Shown here one piece after another: positions 46,182 to 56,384 of a stretch of DNA of 64,000 bases. A program made the translations under genes and the position numbers. Origin of the DNA: Methyloversatilis sp. (lineage in GTDB: Bacteria; Pseudomonadota; Gammaproteobacteria; Burkholderiales; Rhodocyclaceae); contig NZ_JAUYRO010000019.1 in assembly GCF_030696805.1 (NCBI RefSeq), forward strand, positions 22,579 through 86,578, read 5' to 3'. Position 1 is the stretch's first letter. Each line of letters starts with the position of its first letter. The notes under the pieces were generated by a model that saw only the letters and a program-made list of their open reading frames with translations, did no database searches and was not told the DNA's origin.

Positions 46182-46383
46182 AATTCTCGTCTGCCCGGTC
46201 ACCAAGGGACCACTGGTGCTTGACCGTGCGCGCAACGAGCTGCAGTGCAAGGCGAGCCGCCTTGCCTACCCGATCCGCGACGGCATTCCGGTCATGCTGG
46301 AAGACGAAGCGCGCGAAATGACCGAGGACGAAGTGGCCGCATTGCGCGACGCGGCGCCGGGTCGCGGTACGGCGTCGATCTGA
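46162..46383 (+). CDS. Trm112-family protein (YcaR-like)
   Basis: 73 aa zinc-ribbon-like protein. The block [25 protein letters not shown] and later [18 protein letters not shown] is the Trm112/YcaR pattern. Of the usual four Cys only two are visible ([13 protein letters not shown]), as in other short bacterial versions. It overlaps lpxK by 20 bases and kdsB begins 10 bases later, the standard neighbourhood in proteobacteria. Its bacterial role is not settled; eukaryotic Trm112 activates methyltransferases. Confidence 0.9.
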   Translation: MDPRLLEILVCPVTKGPLVLDRARNELQCKASRLAYPIRDGIPVMLEDEAREMTEDEVAALRDAAPGRGTASI

Positions 46384-46393
46384 GGCGCTCATC

Positions 46394-47158
46394 ATGTTCA
46401 AGGTGGTGATTCCCGCCCGCTTCGCCTCGACCCGCCTTCCCGGCAAGCCCCTGCTCGACATCGGTGGCATGCCGATGGTCGTGCGTGTCGCGCAGCAGGC
46501 GGCGCGCAGCGGCGCCGACGCGCTGGTGGTGGCGACCGATCATGAAGGCATCGCCGCCGCGGTCACGGCGCACGGTTTCCAGGCGGTGATGACACGCAGC
46601 GACCACTCGACCGGCACCGACCGCATCGCCGAAGTCGCGGAGCAACTGGGCTGGTCACCCGCGACCGTGGTGGTCAATGTGCAGGGCGACGAACCTTTGA
46701 TCGATCCGGACCTGATCCGTGCCGTCGCACTGGCGCTCGATCAGGATCCCGAATCATCGATCGCGACCGCCAGCAGCGCCATCACGGAGGCGGCTGATTT
46801 CTTCAGTCCCGGCGTGGTGAAGGTGGTGTGCGATGCGCAGGGCCGCGCGATGTATTTTTCGCGCGCACCGATCCCGTGGGCGCGCGACGAATTTGCCGTC
46901 TCGCGCGACGTGCTGCCACCCGGTCTGGATGCGCAGCGCCACATCGGCATCTACGCGTACCGGGTGCGCTTCCTGCAGAAGAACGCCCGCCTCTCGCCGG
47001 CGGCAGCCGAGCAGTGCGAGGCGCTGGAACAGTTGCGCGCCCTGTGGCACGGTCACCGCATCCGCGTCGTCGGCAATGTCGCCATGCCACACGCCGGCGT
47101 CGATACCGAAGACGATCTGGCGCGCATGCGTGCGCTGTTCGCCAGCGGCGTTGCGTGA
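46394..47158 (+). CDS. kdsB: 3-deoxy-manno-octulosonate cytidylyltransferase
   Basis: 254 aa cytosolic enzyme that makes CMP-Kdo for LPS inner core. The nucleotide-binding start [63 protein letters not shown] and [10 protein letters not shown] are all present. The C-terminal [13 protein letters not shown] closes the active site. It is spaced 10 bases from trm112-like and continues the LPS group begun by lpxK. Confidence 0.95.
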   Translation: MFKVVIPARFASTRLPGKPLLDIGGMPMVVRVAQQAARSGADALVVATDHEGIAAAVTAHGFQAVMTRSDHSTGTDRIAEVAEQLGWSPATVVVNVQGDEPLIDPDLIRAVALALDQDPESSIATASSAITEAADFFSPGVVKVVCDAQGRAMYFSRAPIPWARDEFAVSRDVLPPGLDAQRHIGIYAYRVRFLQKNARLSPAAAEQCEALEQLRALWHGHRIRVVGNVAMPHAGVDTEDDLARMRALFASGVA

Positions 47159-47252
47159 CGCACTGCGGTTTGACCGCGCCGCACATTGGCGGTAAGTTCG
47201 CGCCCGCTGACATCAGACGGTAAAGAAGCCGGTGCGGCCTGCAAAAGAATAA

Positions 47253-47954
<702 letters not shown>

Positions 47955-47959
47955 CACTG

Positions 47960-49216
47960 ATGCCCGCAAACCTGTTTTACGCGCAGTCCGGTGGCGTCAC
48001 CGCCGTCATCAACGCCACCGCCTGCGGTGTCATCCAGGCTGCCCGCGAGCAGGGCGGTCGCATCGGCAAGGTATTTGCCGGGCGCAACGGCATACTCGGT
48101 GCGCTGCACGAAGACCTGATCGACACATCGTTCGAAAGCGACTCGGCCATCGCTGCCCTGCGTCACACGCCGGGCGGCGCCTTCGGCTCCTGCCGCTACA
48201 AGCTGAAGGGACTGGACGAAAGCCGTGCGCACTACGAGCGGCTGATCGATGTGTTCCGGGCGCATGACATCCGCTACTTCCTGTACAACGGCGGCAACGA
48301 CTCGATGGACACCGCATGGAAGGTGTCGCAGATCGCCGAGCGCCTGAATTACCCGCTGGTGTGCGTCGGTGTGCCGAAAACGGTCGACAACGATCTGGTC
48401 GGCACCGACAACTGTCCCGGCTTCGGTTCGGTGGCGAAATACGTCGCCGTGTCGATGATGGAAGCCGGACTCGATGTCGCGTCGATGGCGCGCACGTCGA
48501 CCAAGATATTCGTCATGGAAGTGATGGGCCGGCACGCCGGCTGGATCACCGCGGCAGCCGGACTGGCTGCGCGCAATGCAGGCGATGCGCCGCACCTCCT
48601 GCTGTTTCCCGAAATCCCCTTCGATCAAGCCGCCTTCATGGCACGTGTCGATGCCTGCGTGCGCGAACACCAGTTCTGCGCCATCGCGGTGTCGGAAGGC
48701 CTGCGTGGGCCTGACGGCAAGCTGCTGGCCGAATCGGGCACGCGTGACGCGTTCGGCCATGCCCAGTTGGGTGGCGTCGGCCAGCAGGTGGCCGAGTTGA
48801 TCAAGGCGCAACTCGGTCACAAGTATCACTGGGCGCTGCCCGACTACCTGCAGCGCAGCGGCCGCCACATCGCGTCTGCTACCGATGCTGCGCAAGCCCA
48901 TGCACTGGGTCGCCGCGCAGTCGAACTGGCGCTCGAAGGACGCAATGCCGTGATGCCTGCCATCGTGCGCACCGCCGACAGTCCCTACCAATGGGAGATC
49001 GGCGTCGTGCAGCTCGCGGATGTGGCCAACCACGAAAAGATGATGCCCAGGGATTTCATTTCCGAAGACGGCTTCGGCATCACCGACGCCTGCCGGAAAT
49101 ACCTGCAGCCGCTGATTGCGGGCGAGGACTATCCGCCCTATGTCGACGGCCTGCCGGCCTACGTGAGCCTGAAGAACGAAAGTGTGGCGGCTGTGCTGCC
49201 CGCATTCGGAGGCTGA
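47960..49216 (+). CDS. pfp: Pyrophosphate-dependent 6-phosphofructokinase
   Basis: 418 aa PfkA-superfamily enzyme. The signature residues for PPi use are present: GGND (residues 111-114), where Asp114 takes the place of the Gly that admits ATP, and PKTVDND (139-145), where Lys140 replaces a Gly of the ATP enzyme. The catalytic TVDND and the MEVMGRHAGW block are intact. It performs the reversible fructose-6-P/fructose-1,6-P2 step with PPi. It lies between adk and hppA, in line with the pfp-hppA linkage described in methanotrophs. Confidence 0.92.
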   Translation: MPANLFYAQSGGVTAVINATACGVIQAAREQGGRIGKVFAGRNGILGALHEDLIDTSFESDSAIAALRHTPGGAFGSCRYKLKGLDESRAHYERLIDVFRAHDIRYFLYNGGNDSMDTAWKVSQIAERLNYPLVCVGVPKTVDNDLVGTDNCPGFGSVAKYVAVSMMEAGLDVASMARTSTKIFVMEVMGRHAGWITAAAGLAARNAGDAPHLLLFPEIPFDQAAFMARVDACVREHQFCAIAVSEGLRGPDGKLLAESGTRDAFGHAQLGGVGQQVAELIKAQLGHKYHWALPDYLQRSGRHIASATDAAQAHALGRRAVELALEGRNAVMPAIVRTADSPYQWEIGVVQLADVANHEKMMPRDFISEDGFGITDACRKYLQPLIAGEDYPPYVDGLPAYVSLKNESVAAVLPAFGG

Positions 49217-49387
49217 CACAGACCACGTGCAACCGCTTGTTGCAGCCCGCTCACCCGCGGGCTGCCGATTTACCAGGGCAGCAGCCGGGGAGGCGGCGCC
49301 CGGCGATCCACAAGATCGCTGCAGCTTTCGGATGTCCTGCTTCGGCGGGATGTCCATCTGGCGCAGTAAAACAAGGGGGGAGGGGTG

Positions 49388-51547
49388 ATGTTGTCGTCCG
49401 GTCTGATATTCGCGCTCGTGTGTTCCGTGGTCGCCATTGCGTATGGCGCCGTATCCAGCAAGTGGATTCTTGCTCAACCCAGCGGCAACGAGCGCATGCG
49501 CGAAATTGCCGATGCAGTGCAGGTGGGCGCCCAGGCCTATCTGAACCGGCAGTACCGGACGATTGCCATCGTCGGCGCCGTCCTCACCGTTGTCCTGTGG
49601 CTCACGCTCGGCACCTCGACCGCCGCCGGATTCGTCATCGGCGCAGTGCTGTCGGGCGCGGCCGGCTATATCGGCATGAACGTGTCGGTGCGCGCCAATG
49701 TGCGTACGGCGGAAGCCGCGCGCAAGGGCATTTCCGAAGCGTTCGACGTCGCCTTCCGCGGCGGCGCCATCACCGGCATGCTGGTGGTCGGCATGGGCCT
49801 GCTGGGGGTGGCAGGCTACTACGCGATCCTGAAAGGCTCGGCCGCGCACGACGCGACGATCGATCAGATCATCCATCCGCTGATCGGGCTGGGCTTCGGT
49901 TCGTCGCTCATTTCGATCTTCGCGCGTCTCGGTGGCGGCATCTTCACCAAGGGTGCCGATGTCGGCGCCGATCTGGTGGGCAAGGTCGAAGCCGGCATCC
50001 CGGAAGACGACCCGCGCAACCCGGCGGTGATCGCCGATAACGTGGGCGACAACGTCGGTGATTGCGCAGGCATGGCGGCCGACCTGTTCGAAACCTATGC
50101 GGTGACCATCGTGGCCACCATGCTGCTCGGCTCGCTGCTGCTCAAATCCAATGCCGAGGCGGCAGTGATCTACCCGCTGGCGCTGGGCGGCTTTTCGATC
50201 ATCGCGTCCATCATCGGCTGCATCTTCGTCAAGGCGAAGCCGGGGCAGAAGATCATGGGCGCGCTGTACCGCGGCCTGATCGTGGCCGGGGTGCTGGCGA
50301 CCATCGCCTTCTATCCGCTGACCGCCGCGCTGATTCCCGACGACGCGCTGAACGCCGTCATGGGCATCGACGGTGGCGCGCATATGCGGCTCTACCTCGC
50401 GGCCCTGGTGGGTCTGGCGCTGACCGGGCTGATGGTGGTGATCACCGAGTACTACACCAGCACCGAATTCAAGCCGGTGCGCCACATCGCGGAAGCGTCG
50501 ACCACGGGTCACGGCACCAACATCATCGCCGGCCTCGGCGTGTCGATGAAGTCGTGCGCCTGGCCGGTGCTGTCGGTGTGCGCTGCGATCTGGGCCGCCT
50601 ACACGCTGGGCGGTCTTTACGGCATCGCGATCGCCGCGACGTCCATGCTCAGCATGTCCGGCATCATCGTCGCACTCGATGCCTACGGTCCGATCACCGA
50701 CAACGCCGGCGGCATCGCCGAAATGTCCGATCTGCCTGCTTCGGTGCGTGCGGTGACCGATCCGCTGGATGCCGTGGGCAATACGACCAAGGCGGTCACC
50801 AAAGGTTATGCCATCGGCTCGGCCGGTCTGGCCGCACTGGTGCTGTTCGCCGACTATACGCACGCGCTTGAGGCGGTCGGTCACAGCGTCACCTTCGATC
50901 TGGCCAACCCGGCGGTCATCATCGGCCTGTTCATCGGCGGCCTGATTCCCTACCTGTTCGGCGCCATGGCGATGGAGGCGGTGGGTCGTTCGGCCGGAGC
51001 GGTGGTGGTCGAAGTGCGCCGCCAGTTCAAGGAAATCCCCGGCATCATGGAAGGCACGGCCAAGCCGGACTATTCGAAGGCGGTCGACATGCTGACTGCG
51101 GCGGCGATCAAGGAAATGATGATCCCGTCGCTGCTGCCGGTGCTGGTGCCGGTCATCGTGGCCTTCGGCATGGCCTTCCTGATGGGGCCGGAAGCCGGCG
51201 TGCAGGCGCTGGGCGGTCTGTTGATGGGCACCATCGTGACCGGTCTGTTCGTCGCGATTTCCATGACCACCGGTGGCGGTGCGTGGGACAACGCGAAGAA
51301 GTACATCGAGGACGGTCACTTCGGCGGCAAGGGATCCGAGGCGCACAAGGCCGCGGTGACCGGCGACACGGTGGGTGACCCGTACAAGGACACGGCCGGT
51401 CCGGCGGTCAATCCGCTGATCAAGATCATCAACATCGTCGCGCTGCTGATCGTGCCGCTGCTGCCGTCGGCGACCGGTTCCGCGGTCAGTGCCGCCAACC
51501 CGACGGTATCGGTAGCTCAGGTGCAGCAGGTCGAACAGGCACGCTGA
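49388..51547 (+). CDS. hppA: Membrane-bound H+-translocating pyrophosphatase, K+-independent type
   Basis: 719 aa with about 16 membrane segments. Catalytic motifs DVGADLVGK and [19 protein letters not shown] bind Mg-PPi. In GNTTKA (around residues 464-469) Lys468 replaces the Ala of K+-dependent enzymes, so this is the K+-independent H+ pump class. The ATG at 49388 is preferred over the GTG one codon earlier; GGGGGAGGGG lies just upstream. It couples PPi hydrolysis to proton export or, in reverse, makes PPi. A terminator follows the stop by 16 bases. Confidence 0.95.
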   Translation: MLSSGLIFALVCSVVAIAYGAVSSKWILAQPSGNERMREIADAVQVGAQAYLNRQYRTIAIVGAVLTVVLWLTLGTSTAAGFVIGAVLSGAAGYIGMNVSVRANVRTAEAARKGISEAFDVAFRGGAITGMLVVGMGLLGVAGYYAILKGSAAHDATIDQIIHPLIGLGFGSSLISIFARLGGGIFTKGADVGADLVGKVEAGIPEDDPRNPAVIADNVGDNVGDCAGMAADLFETYAVTIVATMLLGSLLLKSNAEAAVIYPLALGGFSIIASIIGCIFVKAKPGQKIMGALYRGLIVAGVLATIAFYPLTAALIPDDALNAVMGIDGGAHMRLYLAALVGLALTGLMVVITEYYTSTEFKPVRHIAEASTTGHGTNIIAGLGVSMKSCAWPVLSVCAAIWAAYTLGGLYGIAIAATSMLSMSGIIVALDAYGPITDNAGGIAEMSDLPASVRAVTDPLDAVGNTTKAVTKGYAIGSAGLAALVLFADYTHALEAVGHSVTFDLANPAVIIGLFIGGLIPYLFGAMAMEAVGRSAGAVVVEVRRQFKEIPGIMEGTAKPDYSKAVDMLTAAAIKEMMIPSLLPVLVPVIVAFGMAFLMGPEAGVQALGGLLMGTIVTGLFVAISMTTGGGAWDNAKKYIEDGHFGGKGSEAHKAAVTGDTVGDPYKDTAGPAVNPLIKIINIVALLIVPLLPSATGSAVSAANPTVSVAQVQQVEQAR

Positions 51548-51562
51548 GCATTCAATGAACTG

Positions 51563-51599
51563 AAAAAGCCGTGCCGGAGATCCGGCACGGCTTTTTTTT
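51563..51599 (+). terminator. Rho-independent terminator after hppA
   Basis: A 13-14-bp stem (AAAAGCCGTGCCGG with CCGGCACGGCTTTT, loop AGAT) followed by a run of T. It ends the adk-pfp-hppA unit. Confidence 0.95.
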
Positions 51600-51739
51600 G
51601 GTTCGTCGCGCCTTCGCCTGGTCGGAGATTGTCTGCCCTGGATGCTTCGGGCGGCGTGCCGCCGAATTCATCGGCGCCGCCTTCCGCTACGGGAAGGTGT
51701 TCCTGTCCTGCTCACGGTTGGTGCGCGGTCGTCGATTCG

Positions 51740-51812
51740 ATCGCCTGCGGGGCAGGCTCCTGCGAAAGGCAAAACCGCACTGTTGTTCGTAGGAGCCTGC
51801 CCCGCAGGCGAT
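51740..51812. repeat. REP-like imperfect inverted repeat
   Basis: Two 27-base arms, 51740-51766 and 51786-51812, are complementary at all but one position, with a 19-base loop. The arm core (GTAGGAGCCTGCCCCGCAGG) matches the well-known REP/BIME type of Pseudomonas and related genomes, where such elements are dispersed and moved by RAYT transposases. It begins 190 bases after hppA and is not a terminator (no U tract). Confidence 0.8.
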
Positions 51813-52104
51813 GGCACAGCAAGTTTCGCCCGGATCGCGTCCCGCGTGTCCTTCGCCGCGTTCGGGATCGGCGTGCCCCCGGACCGAACACGCAGGCCAC
51901 GCCGTGGCCGAACAGCTCTTCGTAGTGCTCCGACATGTACGACGAGCAATAGATAACTGCCCCCGTTCCCCGAAGGCCTGAATCGTCGCCATCAAGGGTG
52001 GGTTCGTACGTGTAGGTGAAGAATGCGGCTAACCCAAGCGGGACTGCCGTAAACATGGCCTGAATATCCTTGTCCTGGGTCGGCCAATGAACTACCATCG
52101 GCCC
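51813..52104. other. Intergenic region with a possible gene remnant
   Basis: About 290 bases before the BrnT gene. On the minus strand, from an ATG at 52056 down to about 51900, the frame reads MFTAVPLGLAAFFTYTYEP then GVACVFGPGA, with mixed codon use unlike the surroundings. It lacks a proper end and continues through the REP element, so it may be a fragment of a lost gene. No product can be named. Confidence 0.3.
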
Positions 52105-52386
52105 ATGGAGTTTGAGTGGGACGAAGCCAAAAACAATGCCTGTTTTCGGGAGCGCGGGTTTGATTTTGCTTACGCCGCGAGGGCATTTTTCGATCCGGAT
52201 CGCAGGGTCGAGGCTGACACCCGCTACAGCTATGGCGAGGCGCGCTTTCAGTTGATGGGCAAGGTCGGGTCGCGCATATTCATCGTCATCTACACGCCGC
52301 GTGGCGCGGCAGTCCGCATCATCTCCGCCCGCAAGGCCAATCAGAGGGAAGTTCGACGCTATGAAGACAATACGAGTGACGATTGA
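52105..52386 (+). CDS. brnT: BrnT-family toxin (type II toxin-antitoxin)
   Basis: 93 aa ribonuclease-like toxin of the RelE-related BrnT fold. The family start FEWDEAKNNACFRERGFDF, then DPDRRVEADTRYSYGEAR and the C-terminal VRIISARKANQREVRRYED with catalytic-type Arg and Glu residues, are intact. An in-frame ATG at 52087 would add six residues. It overlaps the following HTH gene by 26 bases. The partner is an HTH protein, not the usual ribbon-helix-helix BrnA. Confidence 0.88.
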   Translation: MEFEWDEAKNNACFRERGFDFAYAARAFFDPDRRVEADTRYSYGEARFQLMGKVGSRIFIVIYTPRGAAVRIISARKANQREVRRYEDNTSDD

Positions 52387-52696
52387 CCCTGCCGAGCCTG
52401 AGTCGCTGAAGCAGGGGCGCATTGATGCCGAGCGGGTGGATGCAACAACCGAGGGCGACATCACTGCGCAGGCTGCGGTCGACGACGCGCTGTCACTGCA
52501 GGATGCTGGCAGGTTTGTCCGCCGCGTGCGCAAACGTCTCGGTCTGAGCCAGGCCGAGTTCTCCGCGAGCATCAATGTGCCGCTCGAAACGATAAGAAAC
52601 TGGGAGCAAGGCAAGCGCAGCCCGACCGGGGCGGCAAAGGCCTTGCTGAAGGTGCTGGACAAGGCGCCGGAGGCAGCGCTGGCGGCGTTGAGCTGA
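52361..52696 (+). CDS. HTH (XRE/HigA-like) antitoxin-type regulator
   Basis: 111 aa. The first ~50 residues are acidic and probably flexible (toxin-neutralising), the second half is a helix-turn-helix: FVRRVRKRLGLSQAEFSASI then NVPLETIRNWEQGKRSP. The ATG at 52361 lies inside the brnT end (26-base overlap), typical for toxin-first TA pairs. It should repress its own operon and neutralise BrnT. The functional link to BrnT is inferred from the overlap. Confidence 0.8.
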   Translation: MKTIRVTIDPAEPESLKQGRIDAERVDATTEGDITAQAAVDDALSLQDAGRFVRRVRKRLGLSQAEFSASINVPLETIRNWEQGKRSPTGAAKALLKVLDKAPEAALAALS

Positions 52697-52741
52697 CCGT
52701 CAGTACCTGCCATTCGAGCCAGATTCAGGAGGCAGGGCACG

Positions 52742-53045
52742 TCAGGTCTGGCAGGCCTGCGGCCCGATGCACCGTCGCCGCTCCATGCGCAGCTGACCGG
52801 GCATCTGCGCCAGCGCATCTTCGATGTCACCTGGCCGCGGCACAGCCGGATGCCGTCGGAAAGCGAGCTGGGCGCGATGGTCGGGGTCGGTCGCGTCACG
52901 GGGGCGGAGGCGCTGGCCGACCCGTAGAAGGTGCTGATCTTCCGCATCCACGACAAGGGCCTGTCGTGTGGCGGCCCAGGGTTTTCCAGGACGTCGCGTC
53001 GCTAGAAAGCTTGGGTGAGGCGATGTCGCGCAAGGGCTACGAAAC
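52742..53045 (+). pseudogene. Decayed GntR/HutC-family transcriptional regulator
   Basis: The plus strand reads SPLHAQLTGHLRQRIFDVTW then PRHSRMPSESELGAMVGVGRV, a clear GntR winged-helix start, then an in-frame TAG at 52925-52927. After it comes KVLIFRIHDKG, then a frameshift to VFQDVASLESLGEAMSRKGYE, which is the usual start of the UTRA-linked part. No start codon is visible and the ligand-binding domain is missing. It occupies most of the 458-base gap 52697-53154. Confidence 0.7.
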
Positions 53046-53154
53046 GGGGAACCGCGGGGGAACCGCGGGTGGACAGCGTCGACGACCTGCACCGGCCTCC
53101 GAATCGCCAACCACTGGTTCTCCCCGCTTAACCTGATGATTTTTTCGTATGCAG

Positions 53155-53961
53155 TCAGCGCGGCGGCAGACGACTGGCGCGCACCGCGGCTTCGATCGCC
53201 GCACCATTGCGCGGCTCGGCTTCAACCCATTCCTGGGTGACGGCCTGCAGGCGGTCCCATTCCTGATCGTTCTCGTGCTGGATGGCGCGCAGGAAGAAGG
53301 GCTTGTCCGCTTCGGCTGCGGCCCAGAAGGGCGGCGTCGTGGCGGCGACCGGCAACTCGACGTCCTGTGCATTGTCCAGTCCGGCCTGCATCCATTCGGT
53401 CGGCACGGCGAAATGGCGCTTCATGCCCGGAATGAAGAAGGTCAGCACGCCAACCAGTCGGCCTTCGGCGTCGAACAGTGCGCCGCCGGATGCGCCCTGC
53501 TGGAACTGGGCGTCGGTTTCGATTACCGCCGCGTTGTCCATCTCGTGCAGTGCGGTCACCCGCCCGACGCTCATCGACAGCGCCTTGCCGCCTGAAAATC
53601 CCATGGCATGCACCTCGTCGCCGACCTTCAGCGTGCGCGACGACGACACTTCGACCGGGCGCGCAATCGGCTGGGCGATGCTCAGCAAGCACAGGTCGTG
53701 CCGGGTATCGACCGACCGCGCCTGCGCCGGCACGCCAGTGCTGCCGCGCGCGACGATGACGTTCTGCGCGCGGCCGACGACATGGCAGTTGGTGATCACG
53801 TGTTTCGCGTCCAGCTGCACGCCGGTGCCGCTGTTGATGCGGCCATCAGGTGCCGCGGCAAGGATTTTCACCATGTGCATCGAAAGCTGTATGTAGCGCT
53901 CGGCGCTCGCCTGGGCGCCGGTGGCAAACAACAGCATCAACAGCAATCCCGGGATGCGCAT
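53155..53961 (-). CDS. Secreted trypsin-like serine protease (S1C/DegP-like, no PDZ)
   Basis: 268 aa. A signal peptide (MRIPGLLLMLLFATGAQASA) is followed by a chymotrypsin-fold domain. The catalytic triad is visible: His in VITNCHVVG, Asp in TRHDLCLLS, Ser in QGASGGALFD. The two Cys (NCHVV, DLCLL) may pair. There is no PDZ domain; instead a helical tail of about 70 residues ends the protein. It probably acts in the periplasm; the target is unknown. It stands alone. Confidence 0.88.
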   Translation of the reverse strand: MRIPGLLLMLLFATGAQASAERYIQLSMHMVKILAAAPDGRINSGTGVQLDAKHVITNCHVVGRAQNVIVARGSTGVPAQARSVDTRHDLCLLSIAQPIARPVEVSSSRTLKVGDEVHAMGFSGGKALSMSVGRVTALHEMDNAAVIETDAQFQQGASGGALFDAEGRLVGVLTFFIPGMKRHFAVPTEWMQAGLDNAQDVELPVAATTPPFWAAAEADKPFFLRAIQHENDQEWDRLQAVTQEWVEAEPRNGAAIEAAVRASRLPPR

Positions 53962-54380
53962 GATGATCTCCTTGCGGACCGTCGGGCAGTGGATGAAGCC
54001 CGGCGGTGATGAATCGACTAACGGAACATGGGGTGGAACCTTGTGGGTTTGTTCTGCGTGGTGCAGTGCACAACTCTAAGCGTAAATCGTGCCAGACCCT
54101 GCTGTCTGTACGGGAGAACACCCACTTCCGGGCCTTGTACACACGGTCTTTGCGGCGGAAATGACGTCAAAGGGCGCATCGCAGCCGGTTTTGTGCGGTG
54201 CCGCATGATTGGCGCGTCGGGCAACAGACGACGAGGGCGCTGCGGAAGCGTTGAAGTCTGCGACACCCAACCCGCCGACGTTGCAGATTGCCACTCTGTA
54301 CGGGCGGTCACCGGTGCAGCGGGCGCTGCACCGTGATGCAGGGTGCCCCGTTGTGGTGCGAGTGCCGCGTCGGGCTGAAC
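53962..54380. other. Intergenic region with one stem-loop
   Basis: 419 bases without a convincing gene on either strand. A perfect 9-bp stem (CGGTGCAGC at 54312-54320 with GCTGCACCG at 54325-54333) lies 50 bases past the response regulator stop and could be part of a terminator, but no U tract follows. The rest shows nothing recognisable. Confidence 0.45.
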
Positions 54381-55019
54381 TCAGGCTTCGATCAGCCCGT
54401 TGCGCAGCGCAATCAGCGTCAGCTCGGCCTGGTTCGACGCGCCGAGCTTCTGCTTCACGTTGTACAGGTGGGTGCCGATGGTCGAGGTCGACAGATGCAG
54501 GGTTTCTGCGATCTGGTTCACCGACTGACCACGCGCGAGGTGGATGAACACTTCGAATTCGCGTTCCGAGAGGGCCTCGACCGGATTCTGTGCGCCGGTC
54601 ACGTCCTGCATCGCCAGCTTCTGCGCAATCTCTGCGTCCAGATACATGCGGCCGGACGCCACCGTGCGCACCGCGTCGATCAACGCTTCCGGCGCACCCC
54701 GCTTCGACAGATAGCCGGTCGCGCCTGCCTTGAGCACGCGCTTCGGATGCGCCGTGTCTTCGTGCGCCGACAGCGCGAGGATGCGTACGCCCTTGTCGCG
54801 CGCCGTCAGGCGGCGCACCGCCTCGATACCGCCCATGCCGGGCATCGACAGGTCCATCACCACCACGTCCGGCTTCAGTTCGGCATAGCGCACATAGGCG
54901 GTTTCGCCGCTGTCCGCCTCACCGACCACCTCGATGTCCTCGCACGCGGCCAGCAGCAGCTTGAAGCCCATGCGCACCACCGCATGGTCATCGACCAGCA
55001 TCACCTTGATCGGACCCAT
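54381..55019 (-). CDS. NarL/LuxR-family response regulator
   Basis: 212 aa. The receiver domain carries the acidic pair DD (10-11), the phospho-acceptor Asp56 (VVMDLSMPG), Ser/Ala of LALSAH and the Lys of LSKRGA. A LuxR-type HTH follows (LSEREFEVFIHLARGQSVNQIAETL, with short quoted part LSEREFEVF). It lies 18 bases after the histidine kinase gene, its cognate sensor. The output genes are unknown. Confidence 0.93.
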   Translation of the reverse strand: MGPIKVMLVDDHAVVRMGFKLLLAACEDIEVVGEADSGETAYVRYAELKPDVVVMDLSMPGMGGIEAVRRLTARDKGVRILALSAHEDTAHPKRVLKAGATGYLSKRGAPEALIDAVRTVASGRMYLDAEIAQKLAMQDVTGAQNPVEALSEREFEVFIHLARGQSVNQIAETLHLSTSTIGTHLYNVKQKLGASNQAELTLIALRNGLIEA

Positions 55020-55037
55020 CCTGTTGTCTCCCCTGTC

Positions 55038-56384
55038 TTATTCGAGTGGCAGTCGGGCCACGACCTGGGTGCCGCCGCCGTCACGCGCCGTCACGTCCAG
55101 TTCGCCGCCGAGCGCCTGTGCGCGTTCGCGCATGCCGCGCACGCCGTGATGACCGCGCTTGTGCGCCCAGCCTTCGGCCAGTCCGCTCCCGTCATCCTCG
55201 ACTGTCAGATGCAGGAACTGTTCAGTACCCCGCAGCGAAATCATGATTTTCCCTGCACTGGCGTGTTTCAGCGCATTGGTCACCGCTTCCTGCACGATGC
55301 GGTAGGCGGCAAGCTTGAAGGAATCGCCGGGCGCTTCAGGCAGATCCGACATCCGCAGTTCGAACTGCATGTGCGGGTGGTGGCGGCGCCACTCGGCCAC
55401 CAGATCGTCCAGCGCATCTTCCAGCCCGAGATTGTCCAGCGCCAGCGGACGCAGGCGCGGAATGATGCTGTGCATGACGTCGTACAGATGGTCGGCCGTG
55501 TCGACGATGAGTTGCGCCGCCTCGGCACTGCGCGGGTCGCTTTGCACATCACGACGCGCGATCGACAGGCCCATGCTCTTGATGGCCGTGACCGCCTGGC
55601 CCATTTCGTCGTGCAGCTCGCGCGCGATGTCGCGTCGCTCTTCTTCGATGCGGCTCTGGATGAATTGCGTCAGTTCGCGGTTTTCTTCCAGATGGCTGCG
55701 CGCCTCGAGCGCTTCCTGTCGCGCCGTCATGTTGTCTTCGATCGATTGCGCCATGCGGTTGAACGCCTGTGCCATCGAGCCCGCTTCGCGTCCGGGCAGC
55801 TCTTCCAGCCGCGTGTGGTAATCGCCTGCGCGCATCTGTTCCAGCCCGCGAACGATGCGGTTGAACGGCCGCGTCGCGCGCCCGACCAGCCAGAATACGA
55901 GCGCATTGCCCAATATCAGCGCGATCGTGCCCGCGATCAGCAGGCGCACGGCTTCATCCCAGCCGTCGAGAATCGCGCGCGAGGCGTCGGCTTCGACCAC
56001 CAGTTTTGCGCCATCGGCCAGCGTGATTTCCTGCCGCGGATTGCGCGGCAGGATGGCATCCGAATACCAGTCCGGCGCGTCCCTTCCGGCCTTGTAGGGC
56101 GTCGGCGGCGACGCATACAGTTGAACGCCGTCGCCATCGACCAGACGGATTTCGGTCGCCCGCACCCGCCCGAGCCGGTGCAGGAAGTCGACCAGGGCGG
56201 GCGACCCGGTATTGGCATAGACCAGCGTGACACGCGACAGCAGTTGCGTGGCCACCCTGTTCGCCGCCTCGATTTCCTCGCTCACCGCACGGCGCGTGCC
56301 CATCAGTTCCAGCATCAGCATGGTGCTGGTGAAGGTCAGGATGACCAGTGCGATCAGCAGATTCAGTTTCAGTCGCAGGCTCAC
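55038..56384 (-). CDS. NarX/UhpB-type sensor histidine kinase
   Basis: 448 aa from a GTG at 56384 (VSLRLKLNLLIALVIL) that overlaps the upstream peptidase stop as GTGA. Two membrane segments (about 6-26 and 177-200) flank a periplasmic sensor region of about 150 residues. A HAMP linker follows, then a HisKA_3 box with the phosphorylated His in RDIARELHDEMGQ (about 257), and an HATPase_c domain with NALKHA and DDGSGL. The periplasmic domain resembles no known sensor. It pairs with the NarL-type regulator next to it. Confidence 0.92.
   Translation of the reverse strand: MSLRLKLNLLIALVILTFTSTMLMLELMGTRRAVSEEIEAANRVATQLLSRVTLVYANTGSPALVDFLHRLGRVRATEIRLVDGDGVQLYASPPTPYKAGRDAPDWYSDAILPRNPRQEITLADGAKLVVEADASRAILDGWDEAVRLLIAGTIALILGNALVFWLVGRATRPFNRIVRGLEQMRAGDYHTRLEELPGREAGSMAQAFNRMAQSIEDNMTARQEALEARSHLEENRELTQFIQSRIEEERRDIARELHDEMGQAVTAIKSMGLSIARRDVQSDPRSAEAAQLIVDTADHLYDVMHSIIPRLRPLALDNLGLEDALDDLVAEWRRHHPHMQFELRMSDLPEAPGDSFKLAAYRIVQEAVTNALKHASAGKIMISLRGTEQFLHLTVEDDGSGLAEGWAHKRGHHGVRGMRERAQALGGELDVTARDGGGTQVVARLPLE

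Noticed and set aside
51712..52956. 414-codon minus-strand frame across the REP, BrnT and HTH genes
   Set aside because: It runs antisense through two well-supported genes and a repeat; only the short segment near 51900-52056 looks even slightly protein-like.
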